A stretch of 64,000 nucleotides of DNA, from assembly GCF_000016425.1 (NCBI RefSeq), contig NC_009380.1, positions 4,034,144-4,098,143 of the forward strand, in the 5' to 3' direction. Position numbers and translations under genes: made by a program. The notes under the pieces were generated by a model. It searched no databases, was not told the DNA's origin, and saw only the letters and a list, made by a program, of their open reading frames with translations. Below are positions 36,603 through 45,046 of this stretch, piece after piece (within the stretch, counting starts at the first letter, position 1; the number at the start of each line of letters is the position of its first letter). Source of the DNA: Salinispora tropica CNB-440. GTDB taxonomy: Bacteria; Actinomycetota; Actinomycetes; Mycobacteriales; Micromonosporaceae.

Positions 36603-36609
36603 GTACGAA
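36592..36609. repeat. Perfect palindrome across the start codon of the 68-residue gene
   Basis: TTCGTAC-TCAT-GTACGAA is a 7-bp perfect inverted repeat with a 4-base centre that contains the ATG. It also sits just downstream of a TATAGC -10 candidate. It could be an operator or a start-codon hairpin. Confidence 0.6.
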
Positions 36610-36745
36610 GGCTATACCACCCCCGTGCCCGACACGCCGGAAACGCCCAGCCAGAGCAGGACGTTATGGTTCCGACACTCGAAACAGCTGCGGACGCACC
36701 TGCGGGGTAGTCCGCCACCGCAGGCGCATCCGTCATCAGCTGGGT

Positions 36746-38107
36746 TCAGTCACGCCCAGCGGCGGCGACGTTACGCAACAACAGCGCCTCGGCCAGGCAC
36801 ACGCGGGCGAACTCACCCAGGTGCAGGCTCTCGTTCGGGCCGTGCGCCCGGGCGTACGGGTCCTCCACACCGGTCACCAGGATCGCGGCCCGTGGGAACA
36901 TCTCCTGGAACGTGGCGATGAACGGGATCGAACCGCCGATCCCGATGTCCACCGGATCAGTGCCGTCCCAGGCCGCCCGGAACGCGGAGCGAGCCGCGTC
37001 GAACATCGGGCCGGAAGCGTCGATGCGGCACGGATCGCCGTCGTGCTCCAGGGTGACCGACACCTGAGCGCCCCACGGAGCGTGCGCGCCCAGGTGCGCG
37101 CGGAGCGCCGCGTACGCTCGCTTGGGGTCATCACCCGGTGCCAGCCGCAGACTCAGCTTGGCCTTCGCGGACGGGACCAGGGCGTTCGGCGCCTCCCCGG
37201 TCGCCGGCGCGTCGATGCCGAGCACCGCCAGGGCCGGCTTGGTCCAGAGCCGGTCAGTAATCCGGTCGGTGCCGATGAACTGCACGCCCTCCGCCAGCCC
37301 CGCCTCAACGCGGAAGCGGTCCTCCGGATAGTCCACGGGCGCACCGCCCCGGCTGACCAGCCCGTCCACCGCCACGTTCCCGGCGTCGTCGTGCAGGGTG
37401 GCGATCAGCCGGGCCAGCGCGGTCAGCGCGTCCGGCACGGCGCCGCCGAACATGCCGCTGTGCACGGCGTGCTCCAGCATGCGGACCTCGACGAAGCAGT
37501 TCACGATCCCACGGAGCGACGTGGTCAGCGCCGGCATACCGATGTCCCAGTTGGTGGAGTCGGCGATCACGATGACATCCGAGGTGATCTCGTCCCGGTG
37601 CTCGGCGAGCAGCCTGACCAGCGAGTCGGAGCCGTACTCCTCCTCCCCCTCGATGAACAGCACGATACCCACCGGCAGCGAGTCGCCGAACGCCCGCAGC
37701 GCCGCGATGTGCGCCATGATGCCCGCCTTGTCGTCGGCGGCGCCGCGGCCATAGAGACGGCCGTCCCGCTCCACCGGCTCGAACGGGTCCGACTCCCACA
37801 GCGACAGGTCACCGACCGGCTGTACGTCGTGGTGGGCATAGAGCAGGACTGTCGGGGCGTCGGGCGGCGCCGCCTTCGTCCCGATCACGGCCGGCTGTCC
37901 ACCGGACCGAACAATCCGCACCTCGAGGCCGCAGTCCCGCAGCAGCTCCGCGACCGCTGCCGCGGAACGCTCCACGTGCGCGTGGTCGAAGCCCTCGAAC
38001 GCAATACCTGGGATACGGACGAGACGCTCGAGGTCCGCCCGGACGCCGGGCAGCTCCCGCGCGAGCGCGGCCCGCAGGTCAGACTCGGACATGATCGATG
38101 TTGTCAT
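36746..38107 (-). CDS. M20-family dipeptidase/peptidase
   Basis: Zinc peptidase of about 453 residues. Metal-site motifs are LLYAHHDVQPVG, YGRGAADDKAG, FIEGEEEYGS with the catalytic and bridging acids, and C-terminal HGPNESLHL. This is the CNDP-dipeptidase-like branch of M20, acting on di- or small peptides in the cytosol. ATG 38107, 38116 and 38092 are all possible; the first two overlap the upstream kinase gene by 29-38 nt. Co-transcribed with that gene. Confidence 0.92.
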   Translation of the reverse strand: MTTSIMSESDLRAALARELPGVRADLERLVRIPGIAFEGFDHAHVERSAAAVAELLRDCGLEVRIVRSGGQPAVIGTKAAPPDAPTVLLYAHHDVQPVGDLSLWESDPFEPVERDGRLYGRGAADDKAGIMAHIAALRAFGDSLPVGIVLFIEGEEEYGSDSLVRLLAEHRDEITSDVIVIADSTNWDIGMPALTTSLRGIVNCFVEVRMLEHAVHSGMFGGAVPDALTALARLIATLHDDAGNVAVDGLVSRGGAPVDYPEDRFRVEAGLAEGVQFIGTDRITDRLWTKPALAVLGIDAPATGEAPNALVPSAKAKLSLRLAPGDDPKRAYAALRAHLGAHAPWGAQVSVTLEHDGDPCRIDASGPMFDAARSAFRAAWDGTDPVDIGIGGSIPFIATFQEMFPRAAILVTGVEDPYARAHGPNESLHLGEFARVCLAEALLLRNVAAAGRD

Positions 38108-38744
38108 GGCCGGCATCGTATGCCGGCCTTACCGATCCACCGCGCCGCAGGTAGTACCGGGTCCGGTCGTGGGGCAGTACCGGCGCGCCGTCGACCACCA
38201 GGTCCGCCCGGTCCCGGGTGCCGTCGGTGGCGAAGTGAGCCCGCTCGCCCGCATGCCAGCGGCGCAGCTCCGGCAGGATCCCCGGGCCGTCCCGGGCCAC
38301 CGCCCGGGTGAGCCGCAGCTGCGCCGGGGCGGTCACGAACACGGCGAGGCTCAACTCCGGCGCCGCCGCGGCACGCGCCGCGCTCACCCCCTCCAGCAGC
38401 AGCACCGGTGACACCGGCACCGGCACCGGGCGGGGCAGGAACGATCGCCGGACCCAGCTGTACCGCCGGTACTCCCCAGCCCGCCCCGCCCGCACCGGCG
38501 CCAGCACCCACTCCTCCAGCCGGGGCCAGAAGGTGAGTTGGTCGGCCCAGCCGTCGAGCAGGTCGTCGGTGTGTATCACCACGGGGCGGGGACAGCCGGG
38601 CCCGGCCGCGAGAGCATCGGCGAGCCGCGCCGTGAACCAGCTCTTGCCCGCGCCGCTCGGTCCGTCCACAGCCACCAGCCGGGTCTTCCCCAACCGCGCT
38701 GGCGCCGCACACACCCGCTCTGCCAGCAGGGCGTACGACTCCAT
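38079..38744 (-). CDS. P-loop kinase annotated as uridine-kinase-like
   Basis: Protein of 221 residues with Walker A GPSGAGKS at 28-35 and a DDLLDGW acceptor-site motif typical of the uridine kinase/phosphoribulokinase superfamily. The substrate is uncertain; many actinobacteria carry this short form in addition to or instead of a true udk. ATG 38744 chosen; an in-frame GTG run (38756) lies upstream. Its end overlaps the M20 peptidase start. Confidence 0.82.
   Translation of the reverse strand: MESYALLAERVCAAPARLGKTRLVAVDGPSGAGKSWFTARLADALAAGPGCPRPVVIHTDDLLDGWADQLTFWPRLEEWVLAPVRAGRAGEYRRYSWVRRSFLPRPVPVPVSPVLLLEGVSAARAAAAPELSLAVFVTAPAQLRLTRAVARDGPGILPELRRWHAGERAHFATDGTRDRADLVVDGAPVLPHDRTRYYLRRGGSVRPAYDAGHDNIDHVRV
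38108..38128. repeat. Perfect 9-bp inverted repeat at the kinase/peptidase junction
   Basis: GGCCGGCAT-CGT-ATGCCGGCC, a very stable hairpin lying within the kinase C-terminal codons and immediately before the M20 start. In mRNA it would cover the peptidase start region, suggesting translation depends on ribosomes finishing the kinase. Confidence 0.5.
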
Positions 38745-38880
38745 CACCGCTACCACCACGGCCCGACCGTATCCGGCGACGAAGCCGCGCCATCGCGGTC
38801 CGTCGCCCGTTCGGGCGGTCGTACCCCTGGCCGATGCCGTTCGACCGCGCGTCGACGGGCGAGGACGGCATGATCGGCTG

Positions 38881-39297
38881 GTGTCCCACAGCGTGATGAG
38901 TCCAGGCGTTGATGCCCTGTTGGAGCAGGCCCGCGCCGGGGTGCGCCGGTTGACCCCACACCAGGCTGTCGAGGCAATCCGCGCCGGGGCGTTGCTGATC
39001 GACACCCGTACGGAACGGCAGCGGTCGGAACAGGGCGAACTACCCGGTGCGATCGTCATCGAGCGTGCGGTGCTGGAGTGGCGGCTGGACCCGGCCAGCA
39101 CGTGGCGGATCCCCGAGGCCACCCGGTACGACCGGGAGGTCGTGGTGGTGTGCCGGGAGGGTTACAGCTCCAGCCTGGCCGTGGCGGGCCTACGCGCGCT
39201 CGGCCTGCGCCACGCCACCGACGTCATCGGAGGGGTGGAGGCCTGGCGAGAGGCGGAGCTCCCGATCTCCGACCGCCCCGCCGACGTCCGCCACTGA
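38881..39297 (+). CDS. Rhodanese-domain protein
   Basis: Single rhodanese domain of 138 residues with the active-site loop CREGYSS (Cys91). It is a possible sulfurtransferase or sulfur carrier; the partner is unknown. GTG 38881 and ATG 38896 are both plausible starts. It is divergent from the kinase gene and converges on cobQ. Confidence 0.9.
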   Translation: MSHSVMSPGVDALLEQARAGVRRLTPHQAVEAIRAGALLIDTRTERQRSEQGELPGAIVIERAVLEWRLDPASTWRIPEATRYDREVVVVCREGYSSSLAVAGLRALGLRHATDVIGGVEAWREAELPISDRPADVRH

Positions 39298-39375
39298 CTC
39301 CGGGACCTCATCCACCACTGACTCCCGGGCCCGGTCCGCCGCGGATCCCCGGTCCCCGTCCGGGTGCGCCTGGGC

Positions 39376-40941
39376 TTACGTCAGGGTGCGGCCGGCCGAG
39401 TCCCCGTCGGGTGCGCCCGGCGGGATGAACGGCAGGCCCGGTGGCGGTCCGGTGTCGATCAGCCGCCACAACACTGCGGTGTCCAGGTGCTCCTCGACCA
39501 GATCGCCGAGCAGGTCCAGGGAGCGTTCACGGGCGCCGGCGAAGGAGGTGTCCGGGGCCGCCCGGAACCCGGGTCGGCCCGCTTGCCGGGCCACCTCGGT
39601 CAGGAAGCGGCGACGGAACCCGTCCGACTCGAACGCGCCGTGCCAGTGAGTGCCGTACACCGCCCCGGCGGCCACGCCCTCACCGGTGCCGTCGGCGTAC
39701 GTGAAGAGCGGCGCGAGGTCCGGGGCGGCAGCCGAGACGTACCCGTGGTGGATCTCGTAGCCACGGACCGGGACACCGTCCCACCCGGTGCCGGCCGACT
39801 GCCGGACCGTCTTGCTCGGTTTGAAGGTGACCTCGACCGGCAGCAACCCCAGGCCGGGCACGCTGCCCTGCCCGCTCTCCACCGGATCATGGATGCGGCG
39901 GCCGAGCATCTGGAAGCCTCCGCAGATGCCGAGCAGCGGCCGCCCGGCGGCGGCGTGGGCGAGCACGGCATCCGCGAGGCCGTTCTGGCGAAGCCAGGCC
40001 AGGTCCGCCACGGTCGACTTGGAACCGGGCAGCACAACCAGGTCGGCGGCGGCAAGCTCGGCGGGCTCGACGGTGAGGCGCACCCGCACGCCCGGCTCGG
40101 TGGCGAGCGCCTCGACATCGGTGGCATTGCTGATCCGGGGCAGCCGGACCACGGCCACGTCCAGCCAGTCGCTGCCGCGGGGCGCGGCCGGACGGCCGAG
40201 TACCCGTCCGTAGGCCAGCGAGTCCTCCGCGTCGAGCCACAGGTCAAGCGCCCAGGGCAGCACCCCGTAAGTGGGCCTTCCGGTGACCTGGCGCAACATG
40301 TCCAGGCCCGGCGCCAGCAGGCCCCGGTCACCACGGAACTTGTTGATGACGAATCCGGCGACCAACGCCTGATCGGCCGGCTCCAGCAGGGCTACCGTGC
40401 CGAACATGGAGGCGAACACCCCACCACGGTCGATGTCACCGACCACGATCGCGGGCAGGTCGGCGTGCCGCGCCAGCCCCATGTTGACGTAGTCCCCGGC
40501 CCGTAGGTTGATCTCCGTCGGGCTACCCGCTCCCTCGCAGATCACCACGTCGTAGGACGTCCGCAGCTCCGCCAGGGCCGCGTACGCGGTTTCGGCGAGA
40601 CGGGGTCGAAGCTGCCGGAACGTGTCGGTGGTGAGGGTGTCGACCGCCTCGCCGAGCAGCACCACCTGGCTGCTCCGGTCGCTGCCCGGCTTGAGCAGCA
40701 CCGGGTTGAACCGCAAGTCCGGGGCCAGGCCGCAGGCCGCCGCCTGCATCGCCTGCGCCCGTCCGATCTCACCGCCGTGCCCGTCCGGGCCGACCACCAC
40801 CGCCGAGTTGTTGGACATGTTCTGCGCCTTGAACGGCGCCACCCGCACGCCCTGCCGGTGCAGCCAGCGGCAGATCCCGGCGGTGAGGACGCTCTTGCCG
40901 GCGTCCGACGTGGTACCGGTAACCAGCAGTCCGCCACTCAT
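39376..40941 (-). CDS. cobQ: Cobyric acid synthase
   Basis: Glutamine-dependent amidotransferase of 521 residues that amidates adenosylcobyrinic acid a,c-diamide at four side chains. The N-terminal P-loop-like domain has TGTTSDAGKS and KAQNMSNNS; the C-terminal class I glutaminase-like domain has the nucleophile in LLGICGGFQM and the histidine region THWHGAFE. ATG 40941 follows GGGAGG and overlaps the cobD stop as ATGA. Confidence 0.96.
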   Translation of the reverse strand: MSGGLLVTGTTSDAGKSVLTAGICRWLHRQGVRVAPFKAQNMSNNSAVVVGPDGHGGEIGRAQAMQAAACGLAPDLRFNPVLLKPGSDRSSQVVLLGEAVDTLTTDTFRQLRPRLAETAYAALAELRTSYDVVICEGAGSPTEINLRAGDYVNMGLARHADLPAIVVGDIDRGGVFASMFGTVALLEPADQALVAGFVINKFRGDRGLLAPGLDMLRQVTGRPTYGVLPWALDLWLDAEDSLAYGRVLGRPAAPRGSDWLDVAVVRLPRISNATDVEALATEPGVRVRLTVEPAELAAADLVVLPGSKSTVADLAWLRQNGLADAVLAHAAAGRPLLGICGGFQMLGRRIHDPVESGQGSVPGLGLLPVEVTFKPSKTVRQSAGTGWDGVPVRGYEIHHGYVSAAAPDLAPLFTYADGTGEGVAAGAVYGTHWHGAFESDGFRRRFLTEVARQAGRPGFRAAPDTSFAGARERSLDLLGDLVEEHLDTAVLWRLIDTGPPPGLPFIPPGAPDGDSAGRTLT

Positions 40942-41939
40942 CGCCGCCTCCCGCGTACGGCTCGTAGCCCGCTGCTCAGCGCCCGGCGGCTCACGGCGGA
41001 GACCAGACGCCCCGCGGTCAGCGGGTACGCCGCGGCGAGCCCGAGCGTGGCGAGCCCCACGGCAGCAGAGATCCGAGCCACCCGCGGAAGGTGTCTCGCG
41101 TCGGGACGCGGGCCGTCGCCGAGGAACGGACGCACCTCGACCCGGCCGGCATAGAGGTTGCGCCCGCCGAGGCGGACACCGAGCGCTCCGGCCACCGCCG
41201 CCTCGCACTGTCCGGCGTTGGGGCTGGGGTGGTCGTTCCGGTCCCGGCGCCAGACCCGCCAGGCCCCCTCCCGGTCGCCTTGGGCCAGCGGCGCCACGGC
41301 GACCGTCAGCAGCCCGGTCAGCCGGGATGGGGCGAGGTTGAGCAGGTCATCGAGGCGAGCCGCGGGAGTGCCGAAGCGTGCGTACCGGGGCGAGCGGTGG
41401 CCGACCATCGCGTCGAGCGTGTTTGCCGCCCGGTAGCCCAGCAGCCCGGGCAGGCCGGCGACCGCACCCCAGAACAGCGGCGCGACGACGGCGTCGGAGG
41501 TGTTCTCGGCGACCGACTCGACGGCGGCACGAGCCAGCTCCGGCTCGTCCAGCGTTGACGGATCCCGCCCACAGAGGTGCCCCAGGCGTTGCCGGGCCGA
41601 CGGCAGGTCACCATCGCCCAGCGCTGCACCCAGCACCGCCGCCTCACGCCGCAACGTACGCCCGCCGAGCACGGCCCAGGTGCCGGCCGCTACAACAACG
41701 CCCCGCGCCACGGGACGCCCTCGGGTGGCGACTGTCACCGCGGCGCCGAGCACCACCGGCACTCCCACCGCCAACGCGGTGTAGGCCGCGCCAGCCGCCC
41801 GGTCTGGTCGGTAGATCCGTCGCTCCAGGGCACTCGCCGCGCGCCCGAACCCAGCCACCGGGTGCCATCGGCGAGGGTCGCCGACCAGCGCGTCCACCGC
41901 GTAACCCGCGACGAGCCCCGCTACCGTCGCCTGCCGCAC
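40938..41939 (-). CDS. cobD: Adenosylcobinamide-phosphate synthase
   Basis: CobD/CbiB integral membrane protein of 333 residues that attaches the aminopropanol (phosphate) arm to cobyric acid. Conserved segments are DALVGDPRRWHPVAGFG, AVESVAENTSDAVVAPLFW, NTLDAMVGHRSPRYARFG and HPSPNAGQCEAAVAGALGV. GTG 41939 is preceded by GGAGGTGATGGCC. It forms an operon with cobQ, about 5 kb from the cobC-cobT-cysG group. Confidence 0.95.
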   Translation of the reverse strand: MRQATVAGLVAGYAVDALVGDPRRWHPVAGFGRAASALERRIYRPDRAAGAAYTALAVGVPVVLGAAVTVATRGRPVARGVVVAAGTWAVLGGRTLRREAAVLGAALGDGDLPSARQRLGHLCGRDPSTLDEPELARAAVESVAENTSDAVVAPLFWGAVAGLPGLLGYRAANTLDAMVGHRSPRYARFGTPAARLDDLLNLAPSRLTGLLTVAVAPLAQGDREGAWRVWRRDRNDHPSPNAGQCEAAVAGALGVRLGGRNLYAGRVEVRPFLGDGPRPDARHLPRVARISAAVGLATLGLAAAYPLTAGRLVSAVSRRALSSGLRAVRGRRR

Positions 41940-42036
41940 CGGCCATCACCTCCGGCCGGTCAGCGTAGCCGAGCGCGACATCCGACCCCCGCGACCGCCT
42001 CACTACTGGTCCCGCCAGCCACGGAGGGAGCCGGGT

Positions 42037-42140
42037 GGTGCCCCAGACGAGGAGTGTGACGCGCGGGGTGACGGCCCTACGGCAGCCGGCACCCCGCCCC
42101 CGTCGCGTCTTTCCACCACCGGACCTTCACGCCGGGCACC
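42037..42140. promoter_or_regulatory. Structured intergenic segment upstream of cobD
   Basis: An outer GGTGCCC/GGGCACC pair (42037-42043 and 42134-42140) encloses an 8-bp perfect GCGGGGTG/CACCCCGC hairpin (42063-42070 and 42090-42097). It lies between ssb and cobD, both read on the minus strand. It may be the ssb terminator or a structured leader of cobD-cobQ. A cobalamin riboswitch was considered, but the conserved B12 box is not seen. Confidence 0.35.
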
Positions 42141-42203
42141 TACCGCCCACCCGCGACTGGGCCGCCGCAGGCGAGCACCCGCCCGCAGCCCCGTCGAACC
42201 TGG

Positions 42204-42896
42204 CTACCGCCGGGTGCCGGCTCGGCGCCTCTGGCCGGCCGCATCGGCTCGGCTGGCCCCATCGGTCGGCTCCGCTGGCCCACCCGGACTCCCGGCGGAG
42301 ACGAACCCGTCGGTTTGACCAGAAGCAGCGTCGCCCCGGTCCGCCTCAGCGGTCGGATCGTCCAGGGGGTCCACGTCGGCACCGGCAGCGGTCGGGTGGT
42401 CGTGGGGTGCGGCCAGCTCGACTTCCTCGTCGACCTGCCGGTCGGCGGGGGCGGACAACGCCGACTCGGTCTGCTCACCGGGCACCCGCGGATCCGCTGT
42501 GGGATCCGCCGTGTTACTGGTCGTGGTCGCCGGCCGGTTTCGCAGAAACCGACCTCGGCCGCGGGACAGGTCGTGGCCGACCGCGACGGCCTCCAGTTCG
42601 TAGTGGGTTCGGTGGCTACCGGCATCGTCGGTCCAGTCCCGGGTGTAGAGGCGCCCGGACACGATCACTGGGTCGCCGACCATCACCGACGCCGCGACCC
42701 CCTCGGCGAGCCGACGCCAGCAGTTGACCCGCAGGCGAAGGCTGTTGCCATCGACCCAGCGACCGCTCTCGCGGTCGAGGCGACGTGCGGTGGAGGCCAC
42801 CTTGAAGTTGGCCACCAGGGTCTGGCTCTGGGTGGTGCGCCGCCACTCGGGGGCGGTCACGGCGGTGCCGATCACCGTGACGTGCGTGTCGAACAT
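42204..42896 (-). CDS. ssb: Single-stranded DNA-binding protein without acidic tip
   Basis: OB-fold SSB of 230 residues. The DNA-binding core is residues 1-110 (MFDTHVTVIGTAV ... ANFKVAST ... SLRLRVNCWRRLAEGV ... GDPVIVSGRLYTRDW). The remaining tail is long, acidic in the middle, but ends AGQRRRAGTRR and lacks the DDDIPF-like tip that recruits repair partners. It is thus more like a secondary, SsbB-type paralogue than the main replication SSB. ATG 42896 follows GGGAGAG. Divergent from an HPF-like gene. Confidence 0.9.
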   Translation of the reverse strand: MFDTHVTVIGTAVTAPEWRRTTQSQTLVANFKVASTARRLDRESGRWVDGNSLRLRVNCWRRLAEGVAASVMVGDPVIVSGRLYTRDWTDDAGSHRTHYELEAVAVGHDLSRGRGRFLRNRPATTTSNTADPTADPRVPGEQTESALSAPADRQVDEEVELAAPHDHPTAAGADVDPLDDPTAEADRGDAASGQTDGFVSAGSPGGPAEPTDGASRADAAGQRRRAGTRR

Positions 42897-43197
42897 CGTC
42901 TCTCCCGGGGTCAGAGTGTCATCGCGAGTTGCTCGGCCTGAGCCTGGCCGGCCCCGTCCTGCGCTGCCATCTCGCCGGGGTGAGCTGTGGACAACGGGGC
43001 AGGGTGTGGACAACAACCTGTTCAAAGTCCCGGTGTGCTAGGGCCTCTGGCCCTGGGACAGCAGCGAGGGCAAGCAGCAGAATTGACCATGTTCCGGACG
43101 GGAAGTAACTGGGTATACCTGGATCAACGGGAAGTAACCGGATGAAGGGGTCAGTGACCATGATGACGATCACCACCGGCACCGGCCAGGCGCAGTC
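42897..43197. promoter_or_regulatory. Divergent intergenic region, ssb/hpf
   Basis: A 301-bp gap with no gene. Its ssb-proximal half contains two DnaA boxes. The remainder holds a short AT-richer stretch (43083-43140, with repeated GGGAAGTAAC at 43099-43108 and 43128-43137). No confident -35/-10 pair was identified. Confidence 0.5.
42986..43013 (-). promoter_or_regulatory. Two perfect DnaA boxes
   Basis: TGTGGACAA occurs at 42986-42994 and 43005-43013; the complement is TTGTCCACA, the actinobacterial DnaA-box consensus, in the same orientation 19 bp apart. They lie 90-117 bp upstream of ssb. This is too few for an origin, so a DnaA-controlled promoter is more likely. Confidence 0.7.
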
Positions 43198-43587
43198 ATG
43201 AGCGGGGTCACCAATCCGGCCACGGTCCACGAGTGCCTCCGGGTGGGGGCCGGCTTCGCGCAGGGCGATCGAGCCTGGATCGCCGACCAGTTCGGCATGC
43301 TCGATTCCCGACTCGCCGCCTTCCACGCCGACGCCACCGAGCTGGAGGTGTCGGTCAAGAACCGGGAGACGAAGGGTCAAAAGGTCACCCTGGAGTGCTG
43401 GATCGCCGGCCGGCAGAAGATCGTCACCACCTCCGCGGAGGAGGACCTGCACGCGGCACTCAACGACGTCCGGGACGACCTGCGACGCCGCCTCAACGAC
43501 GCGAAGACCCGACAGGAGCCCCGTCACAACAAACACCTACGCGACACCAGCCCGCCGCCGAGGGCAGCGCAGGACACCGACGACTGA
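43198..43587 (+). CDS. Short HPF/RaiA-like ribosome-associated protein
   Basis: Protein of 129 residues with the HPF/RaiA N-terminal fold (LAAFHADATELEVSVKNRETKGQKVTLEC ... EEDLHAALNDVRDDLRRRLND), followed by a short charged tail. It lacks the dimerisation domain of the long actinobacterial hibernation factor. It probably modulates ribosomes or is a specialised paralogue. ATG 43198 is the clear start. Confidence 0.78.
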   Translation: MSGVTNPATVHECLRVGAGFAQGDRAWIADQFGMLDSRLAAFHADATELEVSVKNRETKGQKVTLECWIAGRQKIVTTSAEEDLHAALNDVRDDLRRRLNDAKTRQEPRHNKHLRDTSPPPRAAQDTDD

Positions 43588-43687
43588 CGGTCCGCGCCGC
43601 CACCAGCTCAGACGTACCCGCCCTCCTCCGGCAGGACACGCGGAGGAGGGCTACCGTCCGGTAGCTGGCCGGCGTACCGTCGCTGTT

Positions 43688-44725
43688 GTGGAACCCGACG
43701 TGCTGGGGCCGCCCTACGAGCGGCACACGATCGACCTGGGCACCGACGACGAGGGGCCGGTGGTCGCGACCCTGGTGCGCCGCCGCGCCGAGCGGCCCAC
43801 CAACCGTGCGGTGCTCCACGTGCACGGATATGTCGACTACTTCTTTCAGACCCACGTCGCTGACTACTTCGCCGCCCAGGGCTGGGACTTCTACGCCCTG
43901 GACCTGCGCAAGTACGGTCGCAGCCTGCTCCCGCACCAGACGGCGAACTTCTGCCTGGACCTCGATGACTACTTCCCGGAGCTGGACGCCGCCGCGAAGA
44001 TCATCAGATCGGACGACGGGCACGACACTCTACTCGGCATGGGCCACTCCACCGGCGGCCTGATCATCTCGCTCTGGGCGCACGCCCGACGGGACGCCGG
44101 CGTGGTGGACGGGCTCTTCCTCAACAGCCCCTTCTTCGACCTGAACCTCCCCTGGGTGCTGCGGCGGCCCGGGGCGGCGGCCGTCGCACGCCTGGCCCAC
44201 CGGGCACCCAAGCGCGTCCTCTCCCACGGCCTCGGCACCGTCTACGGCGAGAGCCTGCACGCCAACCACCATGGCGAGTGGAGCTACGACCTCGCCTGGA
44301 AGCCGCTCGGCGGATTCCCGATCCGGGCGGGCTGGTTGGCGGCGATCCGGCGCGGCCAACAACAGCTCCGTGCCGGGCTGAGCGTCCCGGCACCGATGCT
44401 CGTGGCCGCCTCGGCGCGCAGTTTCAAGGGGCTGAAATGGCGGGAGGCCGCCGCCAGCGCCGACTCGGTGCTGGATGTGGAGCACATGGCACGCTGGGCG
44501 CCCCGACTCGGCCGGCACGTCACCCTGCTCCGGGTGGACGGCGGGCTGCACGACCTCACGCTCTCCGCGCCCGCTGTCCGCGACACGGTCCTGACGGAGG
44601 TCGGACGATGGGCCAACGGATTCCTCGGCGCCGGGACCGCGGGCGGCGGACACCCGACGGCGCAGACGGCGCCGCCGACGCCCCGCCAGCCCGCGGAGGC
44701 GAAGTCGACGGCACCGCAGACCTGA
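43688..44725 (+). CDS. Alpha/beta hydrolase (lysophospholipase-like)
   Basis: Serine hydrolase of 345 residues with nucleophile Ser121 in GMGHSTGG, an oxyanion region HVHGYVDYF, and the late histidine in DGGLHDLTLS. The fold matches monoacylglycerol lipase/lysophospholipase relatives. The substrate is unknown. The last 35 residues are a disordered Pro/Ala/Thr tail. GTG 43688 is used; there is no signal peptide. Confidence 0.87.
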   Translation: MEPDVLGPPYERHTIDLGTDDEGPVVATLVRRRAERPTNRAVLHVHGYVDYFFQTHVADYFAAQGWDFYALDLRKYGRSLLPHQTANFCLDLDDYFPELDAAAKIIRSDDGHDTLLGMGHSTGGLIISLWAHARRDAGVVDGLFLNSPFFDLNLPWVLRRPGAAAVARLAHRAPKRVLSHGLGTVYGESLHANHHGEWSYDLAWKPLGGFPIRAGWLAAIRRGQQQLRAGLSVPAPMLVAASARSFKGLKWREAAASADSVLDVEHMARWAPRLGRHVTLLRVDGGLHDLTLSAPAVRDTVLTEVGRWANGFLGAGTAGGGHPTAQTAPPTPRQPAEAKSTAPQT

Positions 44726-44810
44726 CCGCCGCCGGACGCGACCGCCACCACCCGCTCCCCCGCCGCCCTCGCCCACGGCGGTACCCTTCTCGGGCGACAT
44801 TCCGCGACAC

Positions 44811-44883
44811 GCGCCCGTAGCTCAGCGGATAGAGCAGGGGACTTCTAATCCCAAGGCCGCAGGTTCGAATCCTGCCGGGCGCA
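44811..44883 (+). tRNA. tRNA-Arg (anticodon UCU)
   Basis: A 73-nt cloverleaf with acceptor arms GCGCCCG/CGGGCGC, TAGCTC in the D arm, anticodon loop CTTCTAA (anticodon TCT at 44844-44846) and GGTTCGAATCC in the T arm. CCA is not encoded. It reads AGA/AGG, rare codons in high-GC genomes. A hairpin terminator follows. Confidence 0.97.
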
Positions 44884-44891
44884 CTCTCATG

Positions 44892-44910
44892 CAGCAGGCT
44901 TGACCTGCTG
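44892..44910 (+). terminator. Terminator of tRNA-Arg
   Basis: CAGCAGG-CTTGA-CCTGCTG is a 7-bp perfect hairpin starting 9 bases after the tRNA, followed by a T-rich run (TTCTTACCCTTCTT). Confidence 0.75.
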
Positions 44911-45046
44911 TTCTTACCCTTCTTGCGATCATTCCTACTGGAACCCTCCGATACTCTCGCCCCCTGTGAGCCCGAGGTGAGCCCGGGGCGCGCTTGGCGC
45001 CCCGACCAGAGATCAGGAGCTGCCGACCGGGTCACGGGTAACCCCT

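Noticed and set aside
39289..39330. Partial duplication of the rhodanese stop region (CCACTGACTCC repeated)
   Set aside because: Only about 11 bp, simple GC-rich sequence, no functional context.
42037..42140. Canonical cobalamin riboswitch before cobD
   Set aside because: The conserved B12 box and its flanking core are not found on either strand; only symmetrical stems are present.
42986..43013. Replication origin
   Set aside because: Only two DnaA boxes, no AT-rich unwinding region and no dnaA/dnaN/gyrB nearby.
44811..44883. tRNA-Arg as an attachment site for an integrated element
   Set aside because: No second copy of the tRNA 3' end and no integrase or phage genes within the following kilobases.
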